Below, one piece after another: positions 35,556 through 44,832 of a stretch of 64,000 nucleotides of DNA. The translations under genes and the position numbers were made by a program. Origin of the DNA: Deinococcus sp. LM3 (lineage in GTDB: Bacteria > Deinococcota > Deinococci > Deinococcales > Deinococcaceae); assembly GCF_002017875.1 (NCBI RefSeq), contig NZ_MUFV01000001.1, positions 1,375,001-1,439,000 of the forward strand, written 5' to 3'. Numbering within the stretch: position 1 is the stretch's first letter; each line of letters starts with the position of its first letter. The notes under the pieces were generated by a model. The model saw only the letters and a program-made list of their open reading frames with translations, searched no databases and was not told where the DNA came from.

Positions 35556-36980
35556 TCAGCGACCCACGAGGAAGATGTTCGGCCAGGGACGGTACGTGCT
35601 TTTCAGGGTGTCCTGCCTGAACACCCTGCCGCCGCGCACGAAGGACCGCGTGACCTCGATCACGGCGCCCGGCGCGGCCCAGTCCACCTGACGGCGCTGC
35701 CCGGCCGGGACGCCGGCATCCGGAATCAGGCGGTCGGGCGGCGGGGGCGTGGTGCTCAGGGTCTTCGGCACGCCGATCTGCACCGTGAAGTCACGCGCCT
35801 TCCCGAATACGTGAACAGTCAGGCGTGACTCCTGGTCGTTCCAGTCGGTCTGGAACCACAGCGCGCCGCCCGTGTCGTTCGCGAAGCGCAGATCCAGGCT
35901 GGGCTGGTAGATGCTGGCGTCCAGACCCTGCGGATCGTAGTACCGCACCTGATACGAGTGGTTACGGCGTTCCAGGATGGGCAGGCCCGCGCCGTACAGC
36001 GCGCGGAAGACCGTGGTGCTCACCTGACAGATGCCCCCGCCCACGCCGTCGGCGGTGCGTTCCCCCGAGATGACCAGCCCGGTCACGAAGCCCGCGCGGG
36101 TGGTGATCGGCCCGACCATCTGGTTGAACGAGACGGTCTTGCCTTCCACCAGCCGGTCCTGGAAGGGCCGCGACCCGACGTGAATGTTCGTCACGCGCGC
36201 CGGGCTGCTGCCGTAGTAGTTCGTCTCGCCGGTGCCCAGGTGCGCGGTGACGCCGCGCGACGAGAAGAAGCTCAGGGTGCGCTTCGGTGCGGTCTGCGTG
36301 CCCAGCACCACGCTCACCTTCACGCCGCGCGGGTCTTTCAGCGCGGCCAGCAGATTCGCGCGGGTGCGGTCCATGTTCACGGACAGACCGTTGCGCTGCA
36401 CGACCGCCCAGCCGTTCCACAGTTCCTCGAAGCGGGCGTCCTGCGGGGTGGTGGGCAGTTCCCGCACGAAGCGTTGCAGGTCGGCTTCCAGGCTCTCGGT
36501 GATCACGCCGCGCTGCCGCAGCAGGTCCACGCGCTTGCCCGGAATGGTCAGGGTCCGCGTGAACGGCACCGTGGTCTTCTTGCCGTTCACCAGCGCCGGC
36601 CACTGCGCTTCCACATTGATCAGCAGCGGGGCCGTGATCTTCGCGGGGGCAGGGGTCGTGACGACCGGTGTGGGAACCGGCGGGGCCGGCACCGGGGTGG
36701 GGGAGGGGGCTGGCACCGGCGACGGAGCCGGGTCGGCGGGCGGGGTCACGGGAGCCGGCGGGGTGGGCTCCGGGGTAACAGGTGCCGGGGTAATGGGTGC
36801 CGGCGTAATGGGCGCCGGAGTGATGGGCGCGGGCGGCGCGGGCACCGGACCGGGAGGCAGGGCCGGAATGCCCGGTACGCTCTGCGCAGGTGGGGCCGGG
36901 TCGGTCGCCGTCTGGGCCACACTTCCGGTGCCGCCCAGCAGGAGTGCGCTCAGAAGCCAGGTGCGGCGGGACAGGGTCAT
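35556..36980 (-). CDS. VanW-family secreted protein with proline-rich linker
   Basis: A 474-residue exported protein. A signal peptide (MTLSRRTWLLSALLLGGTGSVAQ) is followed by about 100 residues of P/A/T-rich repeats (PAPIT repeated), coded by 15 bp tandem repeats near 36770-36840, which may span the envelope. Then comes a peptidoglycan-binding-like part and the VanW core with VGGGICQVSTTVFRALYGAGL and ERRNHSYQVRYY, and a G5-like end. VanW proteins are linked to the cell wall; the exact role is unknown. It lies 49 bp after the reductase gene. Confidence 0.86.
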   Translation of the reverse strand: MTLSRRTWLLSALLLGGTGSVAQTATDPAPPAQSVPGIPALPPGPVPAPPAPITPAPITPAPITPAPVTPEPTPPAPVTPPADPAPSPVPAPSPTPVPAPPVPTPVVTTPAPAKITAPLLINVEAQWPALVNGKKTTVPFTRTLTIPGKRVDLLRQRGVITESLEADLQRFVRELPTTPQDARFEELWNGWAVVQRNGLSVNMDRTRANLLAALKDPRGVKVSVVLGTQTAPKRTLSFFSSRGVTAHLGTGETNYYGSSPARVTNIHVGSRPFQDRLVEGKTVSFNQMVGPITTRAGFVTGLVISGERTADGVGGGICQVSTTVFRALYGAGLPILERRNHSYQVRYYDPQGLDASIYQPSLDLRFANDTGGALWFQTDWNDQESRLTVHVFGKARDFTVQIGVPKTLSTTPPPPDRLIPDAGVPAGQRRQVDWAAPGAVIEVTRSFVRGGRVFRQDTLKSTYRPWPNIFLVGR

Positions 36981-37029
36981 GCCCGGCAGTATTTCACGGG
37001 CCACGCGCCCTGCCATGAGCGCCCCCTCT

Positions 37030-38031
37030 TCAGCCGGGCTGAAGGTCCCGCTGACCGGCCAGCTGCCGCTCGACCTCGGCGATGGCGGCCACGGCGTGGT
37101 GACGGCCGTTCTCGATGAACACCTGATTGGTCTTCCCGGCAAAGCCCGCGCTGCCCACCACGAACAGGCCCGGCACGCTGCTCTGGTAGTGCTCGTCGAG
37201 CACCAGGCACTCGTCCGGCTGCGCCGCGAGATTCAGGTCCGCCAGGAACGACAGGTCCGGCCGGTAGCCGGTCAGCGCGAACGTGAAGTGCGTGGGCAGG
37301 TCGCGCACGCCGCCGTCCTCGCCGCGCACCTTCACGTGATCCCCGGCGATCTGCACGACCTGCGAGTTGAAGTGCGCGGCGATGCTGCCCTCGCGGATGC
37401 GGTTTTCCAGGTCCGGGCGCACCCAGTACTTGATGGTGCTTTTCAATTCCGGGGCGCGCACGACCATGGTCACGTTCGCGCCGCCGCGCCACAGGTCCAG
37501 CGCGGCGTCGGCGGCGCTGTTGCCCGCGCCGATCACCGTGACGTTCAGGCCCATGAACGGGTGCGCCTCGGTGTAGTAGTGGCTGACGTTCTCGCCGTCC
37601 TCACCGGGAATGCCCAGCGGCAGCGGGTTGTCGTAGTACCCGGTGGCGACCACCACGCGCCGCGCCTCGACCACGCCGGGCGTACCGTCGCGTTTCTCGA
37701 CGGCCAGCGTGAAGCCCGCCGGGGCGGCGTGCACGCGCGTGACCTCGGTGTACTGCTCGACGTTCAGTTCTTCCCGCTGCGTGACCAGCCGGTAGTACAT
37801 CAGCGCGTCGCGGCGGTCGGGTTTGTCGTGCCCGGTCACCATCGGGTGATTCCCGATCTCCAGTTCCGGCGCGGTCGTGAAGAACGTCATGTACGTGGGG
37901 TACTCGAAGATGGCGTTCACGACGCAGCCCTTCTCCAGCACCACGTAACTCAGGCCTGCACGTTTGCAGGCAATGGCGGCGGCCAGACCCACCGGACCCG
38001 CCCCGACAATGGCAACATCAACCAGACTCAT
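37030..38031 (-). CDS. ypdA: YpdA-family bacillithiol disulfide reductase
   Basis: A 333-residue flavoprotein of the thioredoxin reductase fold, expected to reduce oxidised bacillithiol with NADPH. FAD motif VAIVGAGPVGLAAAIACKR at the start, NADPH motif VTVIGAGNSAADAALDLW in the middle, and ATGYYDNP between them. There is no CxxC pair, as in YpdA. Deinococcus uses bacillithiol as its main thiol, which supports the call. CACAAT is 7 nt before ATG 38031. It may be co-transcribed with the VanW gene downstream. Confidence 0.84.
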   Translation of the reverse strand: MSLVDVAIVGAGPVGLAAAIACKRAGLSYVVLEKGCVVNAIFEYPTYMTFFTTAPELEIGNHPMVTGHDKPDRRDALMYYRLVTQREELNVEQYTEVTRVHAAPAGFTLAVEKRDGTPGVVEARRVVVATGYYDNPLPLGIPGEDGENVSHYYTEAHPFMGLNVTVIGAGNSAADAALDLWRGGANVTMVVRAPELKSTIKYWVRPDLENRIREGSIAAHFNSQVVQIAGDHVKVRGEDGGVRDLPTHFTFALTGYRPDLSFLADLNLAAQPDECLVLDEHYQSSVPGLFVVGSAGFAGKTNQVFIENGRHHAVAAIAEVERQLAGQRDLQPG

Positions 38032-38096
38032 GCCCGGCATTGTGCCAGCCCCGGCGGGCACGGACTGCGGGACAGGCACGGTGGGGGGCCCGCCGA

Positions 38097-38870
38097 TCAG
38101 GTCAGGGCCGTACTGGCGATCGACGCGTTGCGGTGCGTGGGCGTCAGGAACACCGTGCCTTTCCCGCTGATCACGAACACCAGCCCCTCGCCGCTGCGCA
38201 TGGCGTTGCGGACGCCGCGCACCAGGGGGCGCAGTTCCACCCGCAGGGACGCCGAGTACATCAGGATCATGTCGCCGTCCACGATCACCGAGTCGCTCCC
38301 GTTCAGTTCGATGACCTCGACCTCCGAGACGGGCACCGGGGACTCGACCACGAAGATGCCCCGCCCGGTCAGCTTGGGCTGCCGCAGGCCGTTCCCGGAC
38401 AGCGCGCCCGACACCGTGTTGTGCGTGTGCACGCCCAGCTGCATGGTGTCCTGCGCGAGGTAGAAGGCCCGGTCATCCAGAATCATGTCGTCCCCGGCGT
38501 CCCCGGTGGACTCCGCGATGATGAAGTGCCGCCGCGTGGGTTCCGTCCAGACCCGGCCCTGCCCGGTAAAGCGCGTGGCGAAGGCACTCTCGCCCGTTCC
38601 GGCCGTCGCCATGGCGCGGCGCAGGAACCCGCCCTGCTGCTGCTGTTCCACCGCCGCCTGCACCTGCCCCACCGAGTACTGGAACGCGCCCGGCTCGATC
38701 AGCACGCCGCTGCCGTGCAACTCGGCCTCGACCGTGAAACGGCCGTCCATCTCGCGGGACTCGTTCAGACCGTCACTGCCGTGCGAGAACCGCGTGACGT
38801 GCGTCAGCGCGTGAATGCGTAACGTCAACCCGTTGCCCTTCTGCTCCTGCACCAGCTGCATGTGACCCAT
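38097..38870 (-). CDS. AIM24-family protein
   Basis: A 257-residue beta-rich protein of the AIM24 (DUF124) family. Typical pieces: GESAFATRFTGQGRVW, a central GIFVVESPVPVSEVEVIEL and GEGLVFVISGKGTVFLTP near the end. Function is unknown; some members are mitochondrial or act with stress genes. TACACT ends 7 nt before ATG 38870, a leaderless start; a second in-frame ATG follows at 38861. Confidence 0.84.
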   Translation of the reverse strand: MGHMQLVQEQKGNGLTLRIHALTHVTRFSHGSDGLNESREMDGRFTVEAELHGSGVLIEPGAFQYSVGQVQAAVEQQQQGGFLRRAMATAGTGESAFATRFTGQGRVWTEPTRRHFIIAESTGDAGDDMILDDRAFYLAQDTMQLGVHTHNTVSGALSGNGLRQPKLTGRGIFVVESPVPVSEVEVIELNGSDSVIVDGDMILMYSASLRVELRPLVRGVRNAMRSGEGLVFVISGKGTVFLTPTHRNASIASTALT

Positions 38871-39009
38871 ACCGGGCAGTGTAGAGCCTGCCGTCCGGTG
38901 ACCGGGCGGCGACTGGTGGCAGTAACTGGTGGCAGTGACTGGGCGGGCACGTACTGCCCCGCGTGGGGGCAAGACGCGCCGCCCCGCACCCCGTAAGCTG
39001 AGAAGCACC

Positions 39010-40125
39010 ATGAGCGGCCCCCCCGAGCAGCGGCCCACCCTGCCCACCCCGGACGGGACCCTGCTGCCGCCCGAGGAACTGCGCCGCCGCGTGTACCTGC
39101 TGGCCCTCGCCGCCGGACTGATCGTCCTGACCATCGTGTTCGCGGTCGGGAACTTTCAGGGCCGCACCGACGTGTATACCGGTGTCCTCGTGCCGGCGCT
39201 GACCATCATGGTGCTGTTCAGCACCGGCTGGCTGCTGGCCCGGCGATCCGTCCCGTTCATAGAGCGGGCCGTGTTCATCTGCATGAACGTCGCGCACCTC
39301 GCGCAGATCCTCGAGCAGACACTCGGCCCGGACCCGAACACCCTGGCCAGCAACGACGCGCCGTACTGGATGCTCGTCACGGTCTGCATGGTCGCGCACC
39401 TGATCTCCCGCCCCCGCATCGCCGGGCTGTACAGCGCCGCCGCGTACCTGCTCAGCTGCGCCCTGCCGCTCGGCGGGCTGCTGCTGACCGCGCAGCCGGT
39501 ATCGGCCGAGCTGGTCCGCGTGCAACTGACCGCCGGCATCACCCTGGTGTTCGTGCACGCCCTCTCCTGGTACCGGGGGCAGTTCGAGGCGCAGCGCGCC
39601 CGCCTGCACCTCGCGCAGCAACTCGCGCACACCGACCAGCTGACCGGGCTGCCCAACCGGCGCGGCCTGTACCCGGCCGTGGAAACCCTGCTGACCCCCG
39701 GCGAGGGCGGCGCGGTCCTGCTGCTGGACCTCGATCACTTCAAACGCGTGAACGACCAGTACGGCCACCAGGCTGGCGACACCGTGCTGATCGGGGCCGC
39801 CACCCTGACCAGCGACCTCCTGCCGTCCCCCGCCGTCGTGGGCCGCTGGGGAGGCGAGGAATTCATGGCCGTCCTGCCCGGCACGGACCTGCTGACCGCG
39901 CAGGTGCAGGCCGCCCGCCTGTGCCGCGCCTTCGCTGCGCACCACTGGCCCGGCGTGGGCCGCGTGACCGTCAGCATCGGCGTGAGCGTCGCCTGCCACG
40001 CCCCGAACCGTCCGCCCGACACGCTCCCCACCCTGATCGCCCGCGCCGACCAGGCCCTGTACCGCGCCAAGGCCGCCGGCCGGAACAGCTGGAAAGCCGA
40101 CACCGACCCGCACCAACCAGACTGA
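39010..40125 (+). CDS. Membrane diguanylate cyclase (GGDEF)
   Basis: Makes cyclic di-GMP from two GTP. The 371-residue protein has about six membrane helices (from VYLLALAAGLIVLTIVFAV to about 195), a short coiled linker (FEAQRARLHLAQQLAHTDQ) and a GGDEF domain: DQLTGLPNRRGLYP, LLLDLDHFKRVNDQYGH, and the active site GGEEF in RWGGEEFMAVLPG. No RxxD inhibitory site is clear before it. TAAGCT lies 10 nt before ATG 39010. Its gene is divergent from the AIM24 gene and convergent with folA. Confidence 0.92.
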   Translation: MSGPPEQRPTLPTPDGTLLPPEELRRRVYLLALAAGLIVLTIVFAVGNFQGRTDVYTGVLVPALTIMVLFSTGWLLARRSVPFIERAVFICMNVAHLAQILEQTLGPDPNTLASNDAPYWMLVTVCMVAHLISRPRIAGLYSAAAYLLSCALPLGGLLLTAQPVSAELVRVQLTAGITLVFVHALSWYRGQFEAQRARLHLAQQLAHTDQLTGLPNRRGLYPAVETLLTPGEGGAVLLLDLDHFKRVNDQYGHQAGDTVLIGAATLTSDLLPSPAVVGRWGGEEFMAVLPGTDLLTAQVQAARLCRAFAAHHWPGVGRVTVSIGVSVACHAPNRPPDTLPTLIARADQALYRAKAAGRNSWKADTDPHQPD

Positions 40126-40135
40126 ACCCCGGTTC

Positions 40136-40648
40136 CTACGCGCGCCGCAACGTCCGGAACGTCAGGTCGAAGGGGTTCGCGTCGTCCGCCGCACGCGTTC
40201 GCTCCTGCGTCACCACCCACCCGTCTCCCAGGTCCGGCATGAAGGTATCGCCGTCCAGCCGCGCGTGAATCAGCGTGAGTTCCACGCGGGTCAGCTGCGG
40301 CAGGAACAGCGCATACACCTCCGCCCCACCGATGATCGCCACCTCCGGCACGTTCCCGGACAGCGCCAGCGCCTCCTGCGGGGAGTGCGCCACCCGCGCG
40401 CCCGGCGCGCTGAACGCCGCATTTCGGGTCAGGACGATGTTCTCCCGCCCCGGCAGCGGCCGCCCGCCCAGCGAATCCCACACCTTCCGGCCCATCACGT
40501 TCGGCTTCCCGCGACTGAGCGAGCGGAAGTGCGCCAGATCCGCCGGCAGGTGCCACGGCATCCCCCCATCCCGCCCGATCACGCCGTTCTCGGTCACGGC
40601 CACAATGCCGACCAGTTCCGGCCCCACCTGCTCAGGCACCGGGGACAT
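40136..40648 (-). CDS. folA: Dihydrofolate reductase
   Basis: Reduces dihydrofolate to tetrahydrofolate with NADPH; needed to recycle the folate used by ThyA. The 170-residue protein has GIVAVTENGVIGRDGGMPWHLPADLAHFR in two parts, VMGRKVWDSLGGRPLPGR and a GGAEVYALFLPQ near the C-terminal half. Asp in the PADLAHFR part is the usual catalytic acid. Its start lies 17 bp inside the end of the dCMP deaminase gene. Last gene in the thymidylate operon. Confidence 0.95.
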   Translation of the reverse strand: MSPVPEQVGPELVGIVAVTENGVIGRDGGMPWHLPADLAHFRSLSRGKPNVMGRKVWDSLGGRPLPGRENIVLTRNAAFSAPGARVAHSPQEALALSGNVPEVAIIGGAEVYALFLPQLTRVELTLIHARLDGDTFMPDLGDGWVVTQERTRAADDANPFDLTFRTLRRA

Positions 40649-41066
40649 GCATCACCTCGATCCCCGCATCCCGCAGGATCTGCTCTCCGCTCGGCAGGCC
40701 CGACTCCACACGGTTCGTCTCCCGGTACGCCGACTCGAAGATCACGCGCCCCACCCGACGCGAATTCACGATCAGCCGCGCACACGCCGCGCACGGCTCA
40801 TGCGTCACGTACAGCGTGTGCCCCTCCCCGTTCCAGTTCGCGGCCAGCAGCGCGTTCACCTCCGCGTGAATGAACCCACTGTGCCCCTGCGACAGGCTCT
40901 CGCGCTCGTTCGGCTCACCCGCCGCGCGCCCGTTGTACCCCACGCCCACCACCCGGTGATGCCGGTCCAGAATGCACGCCCCCACCCGCACCTTGCTGTC
41001 CGCACTCCGCGACGCCCACAGCCGCGCCGTCGCCAGCCCCAGCTCGTCGAACGACGGGCGGGTCAT
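40632..41066 (-). CDS. Deoxycytidylate deaminase (ComEB-like)
   Basis: Converts dCMP to dUMP, the substrate of ThyA. The 144-residue protein has the zinc site: HAEVNALL with catalytic Glu, and HEPCAACARLIVN with the two Cys ligands. ATG 41066 overlaps the stop of the HIT gene as ATGA, and its own end overlaps folA by 17 bp. It supplies dUMP in this operon. Confidence 0.92.
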   Translation of the reverse strand: MTRPSFDELGLATARLWASRSADSKVRVGACILDRHHRVVGVGYNGRAAGEPNERESLSQGHSGFIHAEVNALLAANWNGEGHTLYVTHEPCAACARLIVNSRRVGRVIFESAYRETNRVESGLPSGEQILRDAGIEVMHVPGA

Positions 41067-41485
41067 GCCGACTCCAGAACGCGGCGCAGTCCGGCGGCCA
41101 CCTCGTCCAGTTCAGCGCGGGTGGGGGACAGGGCGTCCACAGCGACACTCACGCCGTCCTTCGCATGCCGGGGGAAGACGTGCAGGTGCGCGTGAAACAC
41201 GTCCTGCCCAGCTGCCGCGCCGTTCGCCATCCAGAGGTTGAAGCCCTCACCCCTCACCTCGCTGCTCTGGATGGCCCGCGCGACCTCCTGCGCCAGTGCG
41301 GTCATGGCGGCGGCCTCCTCGGGGGTCAGGTCAGTGAAAGTCACCGCGTGCCGCCGGGGCACGACCAGCGTGTGCCCACGCGTGAACGCCCCGATATCCA
41401 GAAACGCGACGGCCAGTTCGTTGCCCGCAACCATGCTGGCAGGCGCGTCCCCAGCCACGATCCGGCAGAAGATGCAGCCGCTCAT
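41063..41485 (-). CDS. HIT-family nucleotide hydrolase
   Basis: A 140-residue Hint-type protein. It begins with the family start MSGCIFCRIVAGDAPASMV and has the histidine triad as DVFHAHLHVFPRH. Hint proteins hydrolyse AMP-linked compounds. The Cys pair at the start may bind zinc. ATG 41485 overlaps the thyA stop as ATGA and its stop overlaps the deaminase start as ATGA. Confidence 0.92.
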   Translation of the reverse strand: MSGCIFCRIVAGDAPASMVAGNELAVAFLDIGAFTRGHTLVVPRRHAVTFTDLTPEEAAAMTALAQEVARAIQSSEVRGEGFNLWMANGAAAGQDVFHAHLHVFPRHAKDGVSVAVDALSPTRAELDEVAAGLRRVLESA

Positions 41486-42276
41486 ACAGCCACCGGAGCC
41501 TTGATGCCGGGGTACGGGTCGTAGCCTTCCAGGCGGAAGTCCTCGTACCCGAACTCGAAGATGTCCCTGACCTCGCCCCTCAGGTGCATGACGGGCAGTG
41601 AACGCGGCTCCCGCGCCAGTTGCCGTTCCACCTGCTCCATGTGGTTGCTGTACAGGTGGACGTCCCCGCCGGTCCAGATGAACTCGCCGGGTTCCAGGCC
41701 GCAGACCTGCGCGACCATCAGGGTCAGCAGCGCGTAGGACGCGATGTTGAACGGCACGCCCAAAAACAGATCCGCGCTGCGCTGATAAAGCTGGCAGCTG
41801 AGGCGCCCGTCCGCCACGTAGAACTGGAACATCGCGTGGCAGGGCGGCAGGGCCATGTCGCCAATCTGCGCGACGTTCCAGGCGTTCACGATCAGGCGGC
41901 GGCTGTCCGGGGTGCGTTTGATCTGCTCGATGACCTGCGCGATCTGGTCGATGCTGCCACCGTCCGGGGTGGGCCAGCTGCGCCACTGGGCGCTGTACAC
42001 GGGGCCCAGGTCGCCGTTCTCGTCGGCCCACTCGTCCCAGATGCTCACGCCGCGCTCCTGAAGCCACTTCACGTTCGTGTCGCCGCGCAGGAACCACAGC
42101 AGTTCGTAGATCACGCTTTTCAGGTGCACCCGCTTGGTGGTGACGAGCGGGAAGCCGTCACGCAGGTCGAAACGCATCTGCGCGCCGAACACCGAGCGCG
42201 TGCCGGTGCCGGTCCGGTCGGTTTTCACGGTGCCGTGCTCCAGCACATGCCGCATCAGATCGAGATACTGCTTCAT
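41482..42276 (-). CDS. thyA: Thymidylate synthase
   Basis: Methylates dUMP to dTMP with methylene-tetrahydrofolate. The 264-residue protein is the same length as E. coli ThyA and has RTGTGTRSVFGAQMRFDL, the active-site Cys in DMALPPCHAMFQF, QRSADLFLGVPFNIASYALL and GDVHLYSNH. TACACT ends 7 nt before ATG 42276, so the operon mRNA is leaderless. It leads the thyA-HIT-dCMP deaminase-folA operon. Confidence 0.97.
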   Translation of the reverse strand: MKQYLDLMRHVLEHGTVKTDRTGTGTRSVFGAQMRFDLRDGFPLVTTKRVHLKSVIYELLWFLRGDTNVKWLQERGVSIWDEWADENGDLGPVYSAQWRSWPTPDGGSIDQIAQVIEQIKRTPDSRRLIVNAWNVAQIGDMALPPCHAMFQFYVADGRLSCQLYQRSADLFLGVPFNIASYALLTLMVAQVCGLEPGEFIWTGGDVHLYSNHMEQVERQLAREPRSLPVMHLRGEVRDIFEFGYEDFRLEGYDPYPGIKAPVAV

Positions 42277-42293
42277 CGACAGCAGTGTAGAGC

Positions 42294-42318
42294 GGCACTC
42301 CGGTTCAAAAGGAGTGCC
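42294..42318 (-). terminator. Terminator upstream of thyA
   Basis: GGCACTCC and GGAGTGCC form a perfect 8 bp stem with a 9 nt loop, 18 bp after the stop of the secreted-protein gene and just before the thyA -10. Confidence 0.6.
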
Positions 42319-42335
42319 ACTGCCAGCTGTCCGGT

Positions 42336-42791
42336 TTATTTCTTCTGGAGGACGTCGACGGCGTAGTAGCAGGGGTCGTTGTCGCAGGCGGCCATGACGA
42401 CTTCGACGGTGTAGTCGGCGGTCTTGGTGACCTTCACGCTGACGGCGGGAACGTCGTCTTCTTCCTCGTCGGTGGCGATCAGGTTGCCCTTGGCGTCGTA
42501 GACGTTGATGTCGAGGTCGGTGCAGTCCTCGTCGCAGACGCCGTAGATCAGGTACTCGCGGCCGCTGGTCAGGGTGTACACGAGTTCGGTGTCGGTGTCG
42601 CCCTCGTCGAGGAAGTTGATGTCGAGCATGTCGGCATTGACGGTCTTGTAGCCCTTGCCGAGGTAGAAGGTGGTGCTTGTCTTCAGCTGGGTCTGGATGG
42701 CTTTCCTGGCGGCGGTGTCGGTCTGCGCGTGGGCGGTGGGCGTGAGCGGCAGGGTGAGGAGCAGGGTGCTGAGGATGATGCGGGTGTTCAT
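42336..42791 (-). CDS. Secreted acidic protein, pre-peptidase C-terminal-like
   Basis: A 151-residue exported protein with a signal peptide (MNTRIILSTLLLTLPLTPTAHA). The mature part is acidic (ATDEEEDDVP) and has a beta-sandwich look: SGREYLIYGVCDEDCTDLDINVYDAKGNLIA resembles pre-peptidase C-terminal domains that bind calcium. Two Cys pairs (CDEDC and CDNDPC) may form disulfides. The function is unknown. AGGAGG precedes ATG 42791. Confidence 0.7.
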   Translation of the reverse strand: MNTRIILSTLLLTLPLTPTAHAQTDTAARKAIQTQLKTSTTFYLGKGYKTVNADMLDINFLDEGDTDTELVYTLTSGREYLIYGVCDEDCTDLDINVYDAKGNLIATDEEEDDVPAVSVKVTKTADYTVEVVMAACDNDPCYYAVDVLQKK

Positions 42792-42952
42792 GGGAACCTC
42801 CTGGGTGCGTGAGGGGAAGGTGCGGGCGGACTGAACAAGCGTACCTGGGCGGCCGGTCAGGTGTGTGCAGAGTTGCCGCAGCGCGCCGGGTGTCCCGTTC
42901 CCCGGTTCGTGACAGGCCTCCTGTCGGGGCTGGGCCTTTAGACTCAGGTGCT

Positions 42953-44347
42953 ATGACCAACATTCGTAAAGAGTCGGACACCATGGGCACCCTGGATGTG
43001 GACGCCAGCCGTTACTGGGGCGCGCAGACGGAGCGCAGCATCCATAACTTCCCGATCGGGCGGGATACGTTCGTGTGGGGCCGTCCGGTGATCCGGGCGC
43101 TGGGCATCCTGAAGAAGGGCGCGGCGCAGGCGAACGCGGATCTGGGGGAACTGCCGCGTGACGTGGCGGACCTGATCGTGCAGGCGGCCGACGAGGTGAT
43201 TGCCGGGAAACTGGATGACCACTTCCCGCTGGTGGTGTTCCAGACGGGGTCGGGCACGCAGAGCAACATGAACTCGAACGAGGTGATCAGCAACCGCGCC
43301 ATCGAGATCGCGGGCGGCGAGATGGGCAGCAAGAAGCCCGTGCACCCGAACGATCACGTGAACCGGGGTCAGAGCAGCAACGATACCTTCCCGACGGCCA
43401 TGCACATCGCGGTGGTGCTGGAACTGAACGAGCGGCTGTACGGCAGTGTGGGCAAGCTGCGCGATACGCTGCACGCCAAGGCGCAGGAGCATGCGGGGCT
43501 GGTGAAGGTGGGCCGCACGCACCTTCAAGACGCCACGCCCATCACGCTGGGGCAGGAGATCGGCGGGTGGGTCGCGCAACTGGATTACGCGCTCGAGCAG
43601 GTGCGGCACGCGGGCGAGGGCCTGCTGGAACTGGCGATCGGCGGTACGGCGGTCGGGACGGGCCTGAACGCGCACCCGCAGTTCGGGGATCTGGCCGCGA
43701 AGAAGTACGCCGAGGAGACGGGCTTCGCGTTCCGTAGCGCCCAGAACAAGTTCGCGGCCCTGAGCGCGCACGACGCGCTGGTGCAGACCTCGGCGGCGTT
43801 GCGGACCCTGGCGGGCGCGCTGATGAAGATGGCGAACGACGTGCGCTGGCTGGCCAGCGGGCCCCGCAACGGCATCGGCGAGATCGTCATTCCCGAGAAC
43901 GAGCCCGGCAGCTCCATCATGCCCGGCAAGGTGAACCCCACCCAGTCCGAGGCCATGACCATGGTCGCCACGCGCGTGTTCGGCAACGACGCGACCGTGG
44001 CGTTCGCGGGCAGCCAGGGGAACTTCCAGCTGAACGTGTTCAAGCCCGTCATGGTGCACGCCGTGCTGGAAAGCATCCGTCTGATCAGTGACGCCTGCCT
44101 CGCGTTCAACGACAACTGCGCGGTCGGCATCGAGCCGAACATCGAGAAGATCGAGCACAACCTCAGCATCAACCTGATGCAGGTCACGGCCCTGAACAAA
44201 CACATCGGGTATGACCGGGCCGCCGCCATCGCCAAGAAAGCCCACAAGGAAGGCAGCAGCCTGAAGGAAGCGGCCCTGAGTCTGGGCTACGTCACGGACG
44301 CCGAGTTCGACGAGTGGGTCGTGCCGCTCGACATGACGCACAGCTGA
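42953..44347 (+). CDS. fumC: Class II fumarate hydratase
   Basis: Interconverts fumarate and malate in the TCA cycle without an iron-sulfur cluster. The 464-residue protein has the class II length, GSGTQSNMNSNEVISNRA, VGRTHLQDATPITLGQE and the signature GSSIMPGKVNPTQSEA. TAGACT lies 8 nt before ATG 42953, so the leader is absent or very short. Divergent from the secreted-protein gene. Confidence 0.96.
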   Translation: MTNIRKESDTMGTLDVDASRYWGAQTERSIHNFPIGRDTFVWGRPVIRALGILKKGAAQANADLGELPRDVADLIVQAADEVIAGKLDDHFPLVVFQTGSGTQSNMNSNEVISNRAIEIAGGEMGSKKPVHPNDHVNRGQSSNDTFPTAMHIAVVLELNERLYGSVGKLRDTLHAKAQEHAGLVKVGRTHLQDATPITLGQEIGGWVAQLDYALEQVRHAGEGLLELAIGGTAVGTGLNAHPQFGDLAAKKYAEETGFAFRSAQNKFAALSAHDALVQTSAALRTLAGALMKMANDVRWLASGPRNGIGEIVIPENEPGSSIMPGKVNPTQSEAMTMVATRVFGNDATVAFAGSQGNFQLNVFKPVMVHAVLESIRLISDACLAFNDNCAVGIEPNIEKIEHNLSINLMQVTALNKHIGYDRAAAIAKKAHKEGSSLKEAALSLGYVTDAEFDEWVVPLDMTHS

Positions 44348-44361
44348 ACCCGGCTGTCGGT

Positions 44362-44396
44362 GGGGGAGAGGAGCTGCGTGTGCGGGCCTCTCCCCC
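44362..44396 (+). terminator. fumC terminator hairpin
   Basis: GGGGGAGAGG and CCTCTCCCCC form a perfect 10 bp stem with a 15 nt loop shortly after the fumC stop. The rest of the gap to 44645 holds unit C and nothing else I recognise. Confidence 0.58.
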
Positions 44397-44479
44397 CAGC
44401 CGTTGCAGACTGCATCACCTGCTTCTGCCCCCCGAAAAGATGCGTGCTGCAGGGCGTTTTTCAGGCTGGCTGCATAGCC

Positions 44480-44560
44480 TTGACACCCCGTGCATTCCGC
44501 GCTACATTGAAGAAATCAAGGTACACCACCACGGCCGCCCCGCAGGGCGGATTTTTTGTT
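44480..44560 (+). other. Promoter-terminator unit C
   Basis: TTGACA (44480-44485), a 17 nt spacer with the GCATTCCGCGC of unit B, TACATT (44503-44508), then about 26 nt and the hairpin CCGCCC-CGCA-GGGCGG, A, TTTTTTG. The RNA would be about 40-45 nt. A small gene starts 86 bp downstream on the same strand, so it could instead be a promoter with a built-in attenuator. Confidence 0.6.
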
Positions 44561-44645
44561 TCGGGTGCAGGTGGGCGCGGGCTGCGTTAAGGCGTCCTGA
44601 TGTGCGCGCCATCCAACCGCGCCGCCACGCGCGCAAGCTGAAGGC

Positions 44646-44828
44646 ATGAGCGACGAGCAGAAGACCGGCTACGACCCCGCCAACCAGTCCCCCGCCGAGG
44701 GGCAGAGCCAGCCCATCCCGGACGCCGCGCAGGGCAAGGCCCCCAACGTGGACCCCGCCGCGAAACCCGAACCCGCCGAGGGTGGCCGCGACGAGGTTGA
44801 AGGCAGCAGCACCCCCAATCAGTCCTGA
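44646..44828 (+). CDS. Small disordered protein upstream of nth
   Basis: A 60-residue protein rich in E, P, Q, A, D and S (MSDEQKTGYDPANQSPAEG at the start), with no hydrophobic segment and no Cys; probably unfolded. No family recognised. Its stop lies 4 bp before the nth start, so translation is likely coupled. This spacing is the main support that it is real. Confidence 0.5.
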   Translation: MSDEQKTGYDPANQSPAEGQSQPIPDAAQGKAPNVDPAAKPEPAEGGRDEVEGSSTPNQS

Positions 44829-44832
44829 GGCC